DNA of 52,771 nt from Acetobacter nitrogenifigens DSM 23921 = NBRC 105050 (GCF_000429165.1 NZ_AUBI01000020.1:1-52771); one strand, 5' to 3'. Counted from the first letter of the stretch, positions 25,974 to 35,240 are shown. Made by a program: numbers and translations. The notes: generated by a model not told the origin, from the letters alone.

Positions 25974-26929
25974 GACACGCCTCCGCGCACCAGACGGTCG
26001 AGCACGGCCATGCGTACGGCGACCCCCATTTCGACCTGTTCCTGAATGACGCTCTGGTCGGAATCGGCGATCTGGCTGTCGATCTCGACGCCGCGATTCA
26101 TCGGCCCCGGATGCATCACCAGCGCGCCGGGCTTCGCGAGATCGAGGCGGCGGCGGTCGAGGCCGTAGAAGCGGAAATATTCGCGTGCGCTGGGCACCTG
26201 CCCGCCGGACATGCGCTCACGCTGGAGACGCAGCATCATCACCACGTCGGCGTCGCGCAGCCCTTCCTCCATCGTGTAGTGGACCTCGACGCCCAATGCC
26301 GAGAACGCGCCCGGCACCAGTGTCGGCGGCCCGACGACGCGGACCTTGTTGGCCATGGCGGTCAGCAGATGGATGTTGGAGCGCGCGACGCGCGAATGCG
26401 CGACGTCGCCGCAGATCGCGACGGTCAGGCCGGAGATGCGGCCGAGATGGCGGCGGATCGTGACCGCGTCCAGCAGGGCCTGCGTCGGGTGCTCATGCGT
26501 GCCGTCGCCCGCGTTCACCACGGCGGCCTCGACCTTTTTCGCCAGCAGCGCGGGCGCGCCGGACTGGGCGTGGCGCACGACGAGGATATCGGTCCGCATG
26601 GCGTTCAGCGTCGCGGCCGTGTCGAGCAGCGTCTCGCCCTTGTTCACGGAGGACTGCGCGACCGACATGTTGATGACGTCGGCGCCCAGCCGCTTTCCGG
26701 CCAGTTCGAACGACGTGCGGGTGCGCGTGCTGTCCTCGAAGAACAGGTTGATGACCGTGCGGCCGCGCAGCAGGTCGCGCGGCGTCTTTCGGGACCGGTT
26801 CATCAGCGCATAGGTTTCGGCCAGATCGAGGATCGGCTCGATCTGGGTAGGATGCATCCCCTGCAATCCCAGCAGGTGACGCCCCGCCGGCGAGAAGAAA
26901 CGCGCGCCGTCGGACCGTCCCTCAGCCAT
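25970..26929 (-). CDS. pyrB: Aspartate carbamoyltransferase catalytic subunit
   Basis: 319 residues from the ATG at 26929. Makes carbamoyl-aspartate, the second pyrimidine step. Carbamoyl-phosphate binding STRTRTSFE, the K-containing loop [16 protein letters not shown], and the C-terminal MHPGPMNRG are present. The start follows [12 protein letters not shown]; earlier residues in the frame are shadows of gltX. It overlaps gltX by 8 bases and pyrX by 4. No pyrI is nearby, in line with a PyrB-PyrX type complex. Confidence 0.94.
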   Translation of the reverse strand: MAEGRSDGARFFSPAGRHLLGLQGMHPTQIEPILDLAETYALMNRSRKTPRDLLRGRTVINLFFEDSTRTRTSFELAGKRLGADVINMSVAQSSVNKGETLLDTAATLNAMRTDILVVRHAQSGAPALLAKKVEAAVVNAGDGTHEHPTQALLDAVTIRRHLGRISGLTVAICGDVAHSRVARSNIHLLTAMANKVRVVGPPTLVPGAFSALGVEVHYTMEEGLRDADVVMMLRLQRERMSGGQVPSAREYFRFYGLDRRRLDLAKPGALVMHPGPMNRGVEIDSQIADSDQSVIQEQVEMGVAVRMAVLDRLVRGGVS

Positions 26930-28325
26930 GCAGGACGGCTCCGATACGGGCCAGAACCTCGTCCTTGCCCAAGGCCGCCACCGTCGCATCGATGCCGGGC
27001 GAGGTGGTGGTTCCGGTCAGGGCCGCGCGCAGCGGCTGTGCGACCTGCCCCAGCTTATGGCCGCTATTTTCCGCGAAACGCCGCAATGCCGCATCGATTT
27101 CCGGCGCCGTGAACGGATCGACCACGGCGAGGTCTCGCGCCAGCGCGCCGAGCATGGTCCGCGCCTCCGGCGTCAGCAGTTTTTCGGCCTTGGCGTCATA
27201 GCTCAGCGGCAGGCTGCGCCCCAGGAAGGCGGCGCTGTCGGTCAGGTCGACCAGCGTGCGCGCCCGTTCCTTGAGGCCGGGCATCAGGGTGAGCACGCGC
27301 GCCCGCGTATCCTCTCCTGTGTCCACACCTTCGCGCCCGGCGAGGCGCTGCATCACTTCATCGGTCAGCCGCGCGTCGTCGGCTTCGCGCATCCACACGC
27401 CATTGATGTGCGACAGCTTGGTGTAGTCCATGCGCGAGGCCGAGCGGCCGACGCCGTCGAGGTCGAACAGGCGGATCTGCTCTTCACGCGACAGGATCTC
27501 GGCGTCGCCGTGGCCCCAGCCGAGGCGCAGGAGATAGTTGCAGAGCGCTTCCGGCAGGATGCCTTCGTCGCGGAATTCGACGACCGACTGCGCGCCGTGG
27601 CGCTTCGACAGCTTGGCGCCGTCGGGACCGTGGATCAGCGGCAGATGCGCGAAGTTCGGCGGCGTCCAGCCCATGGCGCGGTAGATCATCAACTGCCGGA
27701 AGGTGTTGGTCAGGTGATCGTCGCCGCGAATGACGTGGGTGATCTCCATGTCGTGATCGTCCACGACCACCGCGTGCTGATAGGTCGGCGTGCCGTCCGA
27801 GCGGAGGATGATCATGTCGTCCAGTTCGGCGTTGGCGACGCGCACTTCGCCCTGCACCAGATCCTGAATGACCGTCTCGCCTTCGCGCTCGGCCTTGATA
27901 CGCACGGCGTAAGGAGCGCCGGGAGGGGCTTCGGACGGATCGCGGTCGCGCCACATGCCGTTGTAACGGGGGGGCTTGCCCTCCGCCATCGCCCGCTCGC
28001 GCATCTCCTTCAGCTCTTCCGGAGTGCAGAAGCACTTGTAGGCGCGGCCCGCCTCAAGCAGTTGCAGCGCGACTTCGGTATGGCGCGCCTGTCGGGTGGA
28101 CTGAAACACCGGCTCCTCATCGGCGGTGATCCCCATCCAGTTCAGGCCGGCGAAGATGACGTCGACGGCCTGTTGCGTCGAACGTTCCTTGTCCGTGTCC
28201 TCGATGCGGAGGAGGAACTGACCGCCGTGGTGGCGGGCGTAGAGGAAGTTGAACAGGGCGGCGCGGGCGTTGCCGATATGCAGCAGGCCGGTCGGCGATG
28301 GGGCGAAGCGTGTGCGGATGGTCAT
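26922..28325 (-). CDS. gltX: Glutamyl-tRNA synthetase
   Basis: 467 residues. Class I synthetase: [15 protein letters not shown] holds the HIGH-type motif (HIGN), [10 protein letters not shown] binds glutamate, and KLSKRHG is the KMSKS-type loop. The ATG at 28325 follows AAGGA at 9-10 nt and begins MTIRTRF, the normal family start, so the longer frame to 28466 is rejected. It heads the overlapping operon with pyrB, an uncommon pairing of translation and pyrimidine genes. Confidence 0.95.
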   Translation of the reverse strand: MTIRTRFAPSPTGLLHIGNARAALFNFLYARHHGGQFLLRIEDTDKERSTQQAVDVIFAGLNWMGITADEEPVFQSTRQARHTEVALQLLEAGRAYKCFCTPEELKEMRERAMAEGKPPRYNGMWRDRDPSEAPPGAPYAVRIKAEREGETVIQDLVQGEVRVANAELDDMIILRSDGTPTYQHAVVVDDHDMEITHVIRGDDHLTNTFRQLMIYRAMGWTPPNFAHLPLIHGPDGAKLSKRHGAQSVVEFRDEGILPEALCNYLLRLGWGHGDAEILSREEQIRLFDLDGVGRSASRMDYTKLSHINGVWMREADDARLTDEVMQRLAGREGVDTGEDTRARVLTLMPGLKERARTLVDLTDSAAFLGRSLPLSYDAKAEKLLTPEARTMLGALARDLAVVDPFTAPEIDAALRRFAENSGHKLGQVAQPLRAALTGTTTSPGIDATVAALGKDEVLARIGAVLHG

Positions 28326-28663
28326 GAGTGGCGTCCTTACCATGACATCGTCAGCGGAGCCACGGGGCATGACAGCGGGGCAGACCCGGCGCGGAGCGCG
28401 CCTTCGGCGCATGACGACGGTTACCGATTGTAACGCCTGATCGACGGTGTATTGTCGCGGCTGCATGAAAACCGTTCGAAAAGGTTCGCCGCCGAACGAA
28501 ACCCTTCGTTCTCCCCTGCAAGACGTGCGGAGGGCGCATTTAGCCGGGCGTCACAGCCCGCAACTATGCGGGTCGCGGGCGACGCAAAACGGAATGAGCG
28601 ACATAAAATATGCGTTGCAGTTCTGTACTCCGGTTTTCGTAAACCGCCCTTGCATGCTTCCCT
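28326..28663. other. 338-bp divergent region between gltX and the ADP-ribosyltransferase gene
   Basis: Lower GC toward the right. Contains a CCCGCA/TGCGGG hairpin (28557-28572) and an AT-rich ACATAAAATATG stretch (~28600-28611) that could hold a promoter for the rightward gene. No convincing gene. Confidence 0.4.
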
Positions 28664-29251
28664 TTGGCACGGAGATTTATCTTGCCTGATCTGACCTCGT
28701 GGCTTGGACGGAAACGACGCATCGCCGGGCGCGTCCTGAACCAGAAGAAACTGCCTGAATACACCTACCGCTGGGATGCGCGCTCTCCTCAGGAGATCGC
28801 GCGAGACGGCTTTGGGCCTTGGAACGAGGGCGGTGACGTCACCCTTATCGACCATGTGAACGGTAGCTACTCCTCAGGCCCTTCGCGTGGACGGGCGACC
28901 AAATATGACAGTCAGTTCGTCTCCACCGGAGCTTACGGCATGATCAAGAATCCCGACCCTTTGCTGGCGCAGGGCATGCTCGCCAAGACGCTTTACAAGA
29001 TCAGGACCGGAGTAGCGGGCGCGACTGGCCCGTTCCGCGACGTGAACGACGAATTCGATCGCGCCGGGATAGAGCGTCCGTTTTCGACTCAGCGGGAATG
29101 GCTAAAAGAGGGCCGGATTCCTCCCGCCGCTATCGTCGGTTACATGACCGGGCGGTATTTTTTTGACACTTACATGAGCGTTCAGCGGATACCGGCGCAG
29201 GAGAGTCAACTGAGCGGATGGCTTCCAATGCCGCCGCCATTACCGGCGTAA
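28664..29251 (+). CDS. Pertussis-toxin-S1-like ADP-ribosyltransferase
   Basis: 195 residues from TTG (28664; an in-frame TTG at 28682 after CGGAG is an alternative). It shows every key feature of the pertussis S1/PltA catalytic fold in order: YRWDAR (R36, NAD-binding arginine; S1 has YRYDSR), GFGPWNEGGD (S1 GFTAWGNND), IDHVNG (H64; S1 LDHLTG), FVSTGAY (S1 FVSTSSS), an IYEVR-like YKIR strand, and STQREWLKEGRIPP with Q143-x-E145, where S1 has YQSEY...RRIPP with Q127-x-E129. So it probably transfers ADP-ribose from NAD to a protein target. No N-terminal signal peptide is visible, so export and target are unknown. Flanked by lower-GC sequence and followed by a secreted protein and a lysozyme gene. 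Confidence 0.83.
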   Translation: MARRFILPDLTSWLGRKRRIAGRVLNQKKLPEYTYRWDARSPQEIARDGFGPWNEGGDVTLIDHVNGSYSSGPSRGRATKYDSQFVSTGAYGMIKNPDPLLAQGMLAKTLYKIRTGVAGATGPFRDVNDEFDRAGIERPFSTQREWLKEGRIPPAAIVGYMTGRYFFDTYMSVQRIPAQESQLSGWLPMPPPLPA

Positions 29252-29475
29252 GCGCCGAAGCCGCCAGACGCATCGACGCCCTGGCCCTGTCAGGCCGAAC
29301 CTCCGCCAGCGTCAACACGCCACACTTACCCGCGGACAGACCTTCGCCCCGAGGACGACGGCAAAGGCCAGAGGACCGCCCCCGTTCGGATGCTGCCTAA
29401 CCTCCGCGCGAAAAAATCCCCGCCTTTCTCAGGTCGCCCACAAGAATTCCCGATTTCAATTTCAGTAATATATAA

Positions 29476-29504
29476 TTGCCAAAGACAAGTCGTATCCTTG
29501 CAAT
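29476..29504 (+). promoter_or_regulatory. Possible promoter for the secreted protein/lysozyme pair
   Basis: -35 TTGCCA (29476-29481), 17-nt spacer, -10 TGCAAT (29499-29504), in an AT-rich stretch (29440-29522) before the GTG at 29523. Weak -10 match; prediction only. Confidence 0.3.
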
Positions 29505-29522
29505 CTTAAGTCGAGAATTAAG

Positions 29523-30041
29523 GTGATTCCCTTTTTCATACGCCCCAGATCAAAAATTCCTAATAAAAATCTGGGATTGGCCGCCGTTATATGCTGCGCT
29601 GTGACGTCCGGACACGCATTCGCCCAATCCCCGCACCAGCCGCCGCAGGTCGAGAACAGGAAAAGTCTTTCGACAGTACAATTCGACGACCGTATTTCCA
29701 TCCGTGGCGATGAAGTGACCTTTCCCAATCTCGGTTCATTCAAACTAGAATATTACGGCTCCTTTCCGGGGCAGGAGAACCAGATTTCCCCCGACGTCTA
29801 CGTCATCCGCCCCGTAAGCGGCGCCGCGCACAAACAGGATCCGTTCTGCGCTTCGAAAGACAAGCCCGCACAGGGATACGTCACGTTCCTGCCGGATAAG
29901 GACGTGCTTGACCGTCCCGTCCTGATCTACACAGCTCTGGAACCCGCCTTCGTCCCGAAACGTCAGGATTCCGGCAAGGCGGCGCCGCTTCAGAGTTGCG
30001 AACAGGTCACGTTCGCCAGCCCGCAGGCGGTCGCGCAATGA
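29523..30041 (+). CDS. Secreted protein of unknown function next to a lysozyme gene
   Basis: 172 residues from GTG. An N-terminal signal peptide is clear (basic start, hydrophobic NLGLAAVICCAVTSGHAFA, cleavage before QSP). The mature part has beta-strand-like segments, a DRISIRGDEVTFPNLGSF region and two cysteines (DPFCASK and LQSCEQV) able to form a disulfide. No family recognised. Its stop overlaps the lysozyme start by 4 bases (ATGA), so the two are coupled. A periplasmic inhibitor of the lysozyme, or an export partner, are reasonable guesses; neither is shown by the sequence. Confidence 0.6.
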   Translation: MIPFFIRPRSKIPNKNLGLAAVICCAVTSGHAFAQSPHQPPQVENRKSLSTVQFDDRISIRGDEVTFPNLGSFKLEYYGSFPGQENQISPDVYVIRPVSGAAHKQDPFCASKDKPAQGYVTFLPDKDVLDRPVLIYTALEPAFVPKRQDSGKAAPLQSCEQVTFASPQAVAQ

Positions 30042-31048
30042 CGCTTGCATGGCGCGGCGGGTCGATCTCCGATGCGACCCTGACAAAAATTCGCGGCCTT
30101 ATCGGTAACGGTGAGGGACGGGTGGCCCATTTCCACCTGGACAGCCGCAGTCTCGTTACGGCTGCAGTCGGATATTATTGCCCGACCGCGGAGGATGCGA
30201 CGACGCTGCGCTTCCTTAACAAGACCACATGAGCGCCGGCCACGGCCGCAGAAAAGAAGAAGGAGTGGGAAACCATACAGGCGCTGTCGCCTGCGCACAC
30301 ACCGAACTCTCATAACGCCAAGTTCTATGAATCCAGCACGACACTCGTTAGGCCGGATGCGGAGATCACGCGGCTGTTCGACGTGAAGTTGCAAGAATTC
30401 TACGCCGGCCTGGTCGATGTTTTTTCGGGCTTCGATTCTTACCCCGAGAAAGCGAAGATCGCCCTGTTCGACATGATCTACAATCTCGGCGAAGGGCGGA
30501 ACGCCGACCCCGCCCGTCACCGCAAGGCCACCGGCCTCAGACAGTTCCACACCCTGATCGCCGCCTGCCAGAACCATGACTGGGTCAAGGCCGCAGGCGC
30601 GTGCCGACGGCACGGTCCATCGGACCAGCGCAATAACGACACGAAGGCTCTTTTCCTTGCCTGCGCTGCGGAAGACCGCACGGCGCTACAGTCGGCCGCC
30701 CCGAAGAAGGCTGATCAACAACCCCAATCTCCCGCCGCGATGGCGTCGGCCGTTCCTGGGCGAGACAGGGCTCCGTATCAGCACAGGGCGCCGCTTCATC
30801 ACCGCTCCATCTCCACGCGTCTGCTGCAAATCGGAAGCCGGGGACAGGACGTGCGCGCCGTGCAACGCGCGCTCAACCGCGTCCTTGCGGGCGTCAACCA
30901 GATCGAAACGGACGGCGTTTTCGGCGCAGGCACGGCTGCTGCCGTTCGCATGGCGCAATCACGCGCCAGGATACCGGCGGATGGCGTTGTCGGAGGCAAC
31001 ACGATGCGAATTCTGGACCTGATCGTGTCTCAACAGTCCGGGGCGTAA
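30038..31048 (+). pseudogene. T4-type lysozyme with peptidoglycan-binding domain, split by an in-frame TGA
   Basis: One continuous frame of 336 codons interrupted only by TGA at 30230-30232. Codons 1-64 carry the T4-lysozyme catalytic triad with exact spacing: E26 (GEGR), D35 (HLDSR) and T41 (LVTAAVG), as E11-D20-T26 in T4. After the TGA the same frame continues with EKKKEWETIQAL, the ALFDMIYNLGEG helix of the same family, a linker and, near the C terminus, a peptidoglycan-binding type 1 domain (LQIGSRGQDVRAVQRALN ... DGVFGAGTAAAVR). The TGA stands where relatives would have glycine (GGA to TGA would be one change). Either a recent nonsense mutation, a sequencing error, or readthrough. No signal peptide seen. 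Confidence 0.82.
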
Positions 31049-31122
31049 AACCCATACCTGCCGGATTGCAGACCGCAACGTTCCGCGACCCTGCAACAAG
31101 GAAACGGCGGCTCAAAACGAAG

Positions 31123-31160
31123 AAGCCCTCCGCCCTGTTTAAGGACGGAGGGCTTTCTTC
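31123..31160. terminator. Strong bidirectional terminator
   Basis: AAGCCCTCCG (31123-31132) and CGGAGGGCTT (31146-31155), perfect 10-bp stem, with TTCTTC beyond on both sides. Serves the symporter gene (-) and the lysozyme locus (+). Confidence 0.85.
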
Positions 31161-31180
31161 ATTGGAAAGCAGAGCCGTTC

Positions 31181-32695
31181 TTACTTCGTAACAGCGGCGC
31201 TCCCGCTCCGGCCTGCGGCCAACTGACCCGCCAGAGTGACGACGCCGACCACCAGCAGATTGACGATCAACGCGATCAGACCAGTCGAAATCAATGTCGG
31301 CGCATCGCCGCCCAGCGGCACCGCGTGAACCGGCTTCAGCCCGTCCATCCAACACAGACCCAGACCGACGAGCGTGCCGATCACCCAGCCAGCCAACATG
31401 CCGACTGACGAATACCGGATCTTGAACAGACCCATGATAAGAGCCGGGAACGTCTGCAGGATGATCACGCCGCCCAAAAGCTGAAGGTCAATGGCGAACT
31501 GTGCGTTCAGGAACAACACGCAAAACAGGGCGCCCAGCTTCACAACCAGACCGGCGATCCGCGCACCATTCACCGTGTCGTAGCGCGAGGGCAGGATGTT
31601 GTGGGTCAAAAGATTCGCCGCTCCGATCGCCATGACCGCAGCCGGAACGAGCGCACCGACCGCAATTGCTGCGAAAGCGAAGCCCACGAACCAACTCGGG
31701 AAGATTTTCTGGAACAGCAGCGGCACGACGAGCGAAGACGAATGCGTATCGACGCCAGCGACATGCGCCATGAAGCCCAGCATCGCGATCAGCCCGAGCA
31801 CGATGGTGTAGATCGGCAGATACACGGCGTTCTGGCGAATCGTATCCGCCGATTTCGCCGCCAGAATGCCCGTCAGCGTGTGCGGGTACAAAAACGCGGC
31901 TAGGGCGGAGGACAATGCGAGCGTGGCGTATGGCGCCATCTGGGCCGGTTTCAGCACATGCTCGCCGTCAGGCGGCGGCAGGGTTGTGTTCATCGCCTCG
32001 AACATATGGCCGTATCCGCCGAGATGCAGCGGAATCACCGTTACTGCGGCGATTACGGCGATGTAGATCATGATGTCCTTGATGAACGCGGTCAGCGCCG
32101 GGGCATGCAGCCCGCCGAACCACGTATACGCGGCAAGCGAAACGAACGCGACGACCAGGGGCACGTCGCCCGGAAGACCGAGCGCCTCGATGACCGTGCG
32201 GATACCGATCAACTGCAACGCGATATACGGCATCACGGCGACAAGGCCCGAGGTCGCGATTGCCAGTTCCAGCGTCCGGCTGCCGAAGCGAGCCCGGACG
32301 ATATCGGCGGCAGTTCCAAGCCCTGCCTTGTGCGCGATGTCCCACAGACGCGGCATGACGACAAAGATGAAGGGGTAGACGATAATCGTGTACGGCAAGG
32401 CGAAGAAGCCGTAAGCGCCTACGGCGTAAACCAGCGCCGGAACGGCGATCACCGTGTATGCGGTGTAAAAATCTCCACCGACGAGAAACCATGTGATCCA
32501 TGCGCCGAACTGGCGGCCGCCCAGTCCCCAATCCTCGGCGCCGTGGCCGTCGGCCTGAACCGCCTTCTCAGGAGCCTTGTTCGACGACAGACGTCCGCGC
32601 CATCTGGACACGGTGCTACCAGCGACAATCGTTACACCGAAAAAGAGAATGAAAACGATAAGAGCCACCATGTCGGTGGACGCGCCGCCGCTCAT
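31181..32695 (-). CDS. Sodium:solute symporter family monocarboxylate permease (MctP-like)
   Basis: 504 residues, about 13 membrane segments. Sequence resembles rhizobial MctP, which takes up lactate, pyruvate and similar acids: QFGAWITWFLVGGDFYTAYT near the N terminus and YPHTLTGILAAKSADTIRQN in the middle. The start (ATG 32695) overlaps the upstream small gene by 4 bases, so the longer frame is rejected. The DUF3311 partner and the nearby lutABC and pdc genes fit a role in lactate or pyruvate uptake. Substrate not proven. Confidence 0.87.
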   Translation of the reverse strand: MSGGASTDMVALIVFILFFGVTIVAGSTVSRWRGRLSSNKAPEKAVQADGHGAEDWGLGGRQFGAWITWFLVGGDFYTAYTVIAVPALVYAVGAYGFFALPYTIIVYPFIFVVMPRLWDIAHKAGLGTAADIVRARFGSRTLELAIATSGLVAVMPYIALQLIGIRTVIEALGLPGDVPLVVAFVSLAAYTWFGGLHAPALTAFIKDIMIYIAVIAAVTVIPLHLGGYGHMFEAMNTTLPPPDGEHVLKPAQMAPYATLALSSALAAFLYPHTLTGILAAKSADTIRQNAVYLPIYTIVLGLIAMLGFMAHVAGVDTHSSSLVVPLLFQKIFPSWFVGFAFAAIAVGALVPAAVMAIGAANLLTHNILPSRYDTVNGARIAGLVVKLGALFCVLFLNAQFAIDLQLLGGVIILQTFPALIMGLFKIRYSSVGMLAGWVIGTLVGLGLCWMDGLKPVHAVPLGGDAPTLISTGLIALIVNLLVVGVVTLAGQLAAGRSGSAAVTK

Positions 32696-32871
32696 GTTCG
32701 GCTCCCTTTCTTCCATGCGAGCCAGATGAGGACCGACGTCACGGGGACCCAGGCGAATTGATACCAGTAGAAAAACGGGAAGCCGAACAGAACCGGCGTT
32801 TGCAGGTTATAGAAAGGCAGCCACAGCAGCCCCACGAATGGTGCCAAGAGCAAAACATCGAATATTTTCAT
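32692..32871 (-). CDS. DUF3311 small membrane protein
   Basis: 59 residues starting MKIFDVLLLAPFVGLLWLPF, with two hydrophobic helices and FGFPFFYWYQFAWVP between them, the DUF3311 pattern. Such proteins are normally encoded just before SSS-family transporters and are thought to act with them. It overlaps the symporter start by 4 bases. Confidence 0.85.
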   Translation of the reverse strand: MKIFDVLLLAPFVGLLWLPFYNLQTPVLFGFPFFYWYQFAWVPVTSVLIWLAWKKGSRT

Positions 32872-33032
32872 TAAGGGACCGCGTTATTTTTTATGTGGTA
32901 TTGTCCGTTTCTCACTTTAAAAACGGCCCCCTCAAAGTCAATAGCCCTCGACCGTACCACGCGAACCTGTGACCGTACGCCCTTCTGCCGGAATGGTGGG
33001 TGTCAGAAGGGCGTCCATAGAGAATTCGAGTT

Positions 33033-35240
33033 TCAAAAGCTGGCGGTGAGACTCAGATTGAACGAGCGTCCCATGCCCTGCAATGGACCAAGAACGCCGG
33101 TCGCGTCATAGTCCCCGAGCGATAACCCGCCGAGCGGCAGATAATAGCTCTGGTTAAGAAGATTATCGATACTGGCGTCGAGAAGAAAATTTCTCCACCG
33201 ATACGATCCCCCTACCCCCAGAAGAGCGTAGCCAGGCGTCCTAGGCTCGTTACGCAGCCAGTCGACCGTACTTTTTTTCTTCATCAGGGTGACTTCAACC
33301 CTTCCCGTCCAATTCTCATATTTTTCGTAGAATCCGACAAGACCGTTCGCCGGAGCCTGATGATACAGACCGGAATGCGTCACCAGATCCTGCCCGCGCA
33401 CCCAGTTGACGTTCGCCCGGATTTCGCCAGTTCCCCAGGCCGAACCGTTCCACAAACGACGTGAAGCAGAGGCGTTGACGCCATAACTCTGCGCGTTGTG
33501 GTTGACGAAACGAAGTTGGGACAGGCCGCTCGAAAAATTCTCGATACGTACAACATTGATGTAATTATGGGTGTAGGTGAAATACGGCTGAATTTTTACT
33601 TCCCAGGCATGATCCCGAACGTCGCTCCACGTGATCGTCATGCTCGCCGTATTGGCCACCTCCGGCTTCAGATTCAGATTACCGACATAGCCGTTACCAT
33701 CGCCAAACCAGCCGATCATCTGGCTGGACATCGCCCCCGCCCCCCACGCGTACCGTTCGTAAAGATTGGGCGAACGCGTCTTGCGGGCATAGCCCGCCTC
33801 GATCAACAACGAGTCAACTGGCCGCCAGCGCGTCAAAGCCGTCACATCGAAATTGACGTCCGTACGCCCGCGCGACGCCGCATTGAAGCGCCGCGCGGCT
33901 GAAGCGTCCGCCGACGACATCATGCTGCCCCATGAATACGGCGACACCTGCCCGGTATTCATCATCACCAGATCGTTGCGAAAGCCGAGTTCGGTCGAGA
34001 AACGCGGGGACCATTGCGCGTCCCACTCGATATAATGGCCAAGTCGATCTCGATGGCCGTCATTTACATTATGAAATGTGTTCGGCCCCATCATCATGCT
34101 TCCCTGCAACGGCGGCCACCAGTCATTCAATCCGTTGTGATCGAACGAACTGCCCAGTCGTAAGGTATGCCGCAGCCCCAGCGGTATCGTCGCCTTCAGG
34201 GAATCACCCGCCGTACGCTCGTCCGTGTTCATCGGCATGCCTGTGCTCGACGTATGCCCGCCCTTGTCGGACAGCATATCCATCGCGTGCGTCACGCGTT
34301 GCCAAAAGCCTCTCGCCTCCAGCGTTCCCCAGTCGAACGACCCGACATATTTGCCGTTGACGAAGGTCGATCGGTTGTTGGTCATATCCATGTATTGATT
34401 CGGAAACCCCTCATACGGGATGTCCTGCTGTCCCGCCGTCAGCGTCAGCGCGTGATTCTCGTGACGCATGCCAAGCGTGACTGCGTGATTGAAACTTAGG
34501 TAGCTTGTGGAACGCACCTGCGCCCCTGCTCCGCCCGTATGATAATTGCTCGCATGTGAATAGGAGCCCGAGTAGCGCAGACTCACCGTATCGTTCGCCA
34601 CCGTGAGCGACCCGGACCCGCCCGAGCCTCCGCCGTTGCTACGATAATCTCCACGCACATGCCCAGTCACCAGGAGTCCGCCATCCGCCGCAAACTGCGG
34701 ATCTCGCCGCTCGACCTCGATCGTACCCCCTGTGCTGTCGCCGCCGACGCTGACCGGCGTGACGCCCGCGATCGCCACCGCCTTCTCCACGCTGTCCGGA
34801 TCGACATAGGACAGGGCGGGATTCATGTGATTGGGACAGGCGGCGGCGATCCGCATCCCGTCCACGAACGTCGCGACGCGATCATCCGCCATGCCGTTCA
34901 GCACCGGTAACGCCGAAACTCCACCAGCCCCGTAAGAACTGAAGCCCAGCGCGTTCCGAAATAACGACGTCGCGTCCGGACTATGCGTCGCCGCGCGTCT
35001 TATTCCGGTGACCGTCAAATACTCGCTTGCATCCGAACCCACTTTGCTGATCGGACGCGTCTGCCCCGAGAGTTTCTTCGGATTTTTGTCCGCCACCGCG
35101 GCTTTCGCTTGCAACGCAGGATCGCTCGACGTTTCAGCGGACGGCCCGATGGGAGGCGCGGCCATGGCCGAGCGGGCCAGAGCGCACCCGGCAGCCAACA
35201 TGACGGACAGCGCAGACCGCTTCCAATACTGTGAGAACAT
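33033..35240 (-). CDS. TonB-dependent copper receptor (OprC-like)
   Basis: 735 residues from the ATG at 35240, preceded by GGAG at 7 nt. A signal peptide (cleavage near AMA-AP) is followed by a plug domain (~70-185) and a 22-strand barrel ending in ...LSLTASF with terminal phenylalanine. In Pseudomonas OprC copper is bound by a Cys-xxx-Met pair in the plug and a His-x-Met pair in the barrel (C143/M147 and H323/M325). Here the equivalents are C135-PNH-M139 and H318-A-M320, at nearly the same distance apart. The extracellular parts are rich in Met and His. The DUF2946 gene upstream supports a copper role. Confidence 0.87.
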   Translation of the reverse strand: MFSQYWKRSALSVMLAAGCALARSAMAAPPIGPSAETSSDPALQAKAAVADKNPKKLSGQTRPISKVGSDASEYLTVTGIRRAATHSPDATSLFRNALGFSSYGAGGVSALPVLNGMADDRVATFVDGMRIAAACPNHMNPALSYVDPDSVEKAVAIAGVTPVSVGGDSTGGTIEVERRDPQFAADGGLLVTGHVRGDYRSNGGGSGGSGSLTVANDTVSLRYSGSYSHASNYHTGGAGAQVRSTSYLSFNHAVTLGMRHENHALTLTAGQQDIPYEGFPNQYMDMTNNRSTFVNGKYVGSFDWGTLEARGFWQRVTHAMDMLSDKGGHTSSTGMPMNTDERTAGDSLKATIPLGLRHTLRLGSSFDHNGLNDWWPPLQGSMMMGPNTFHNVNDGHRDRLGHYIEWDAQWSPRFSTELGFRNDLVMMNTGQVSPYSWGSMMSSADASAARRFNAASRGRTDVNFDVTALTRWRPVDSLLIEAGYARKTRSPNLYERYAWGAGAMSSQMIGWFGDGNGYVGNLNLKPEVANTASMTITWSDVRDHAWEVKIQPYFTYTHNYINVVRIENFSSGLSQLRFVNHNAQSYGVNASASRRLWNGSAWGTGEIRANVNWVRGQDLVTHSGLYHQAPANGLVGFYEKYENWTGRVEVTLMKKKSTVDWLRNEPRTPGYALLGVGGSYRWRNFLLDASIDNLLNQSYYLPLGGLSLGDYDATGVLGPLQGMGRSFNLSLTASF

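Noticed and set aside
24621..26045. 474-codon plus-strand frame opposite the dihydroorotase homologue
   Set aside because: Arginine-rich shadow without domain.
26928..28433. 501-codon plus-strand frame opposite gltX
   Set aside because: Antisense shadow; gltX is certain and the frame shows no domain.
29218..29400. 60-codon frame overlapping the end of the ADP-ribosyltransferase gene, considered as an immunity protein
   Set aside because: Low-complexity Ala/Arg/Pro sequence, no ribosome binding site or fold signal; likely chance.
30230..30232. TGA in the lysozyme gene read as selenocysteine
   Set aside because: No SECIS-like hairpin is evident just after it and the family has no cysteine or selenocysteine at this linker position.
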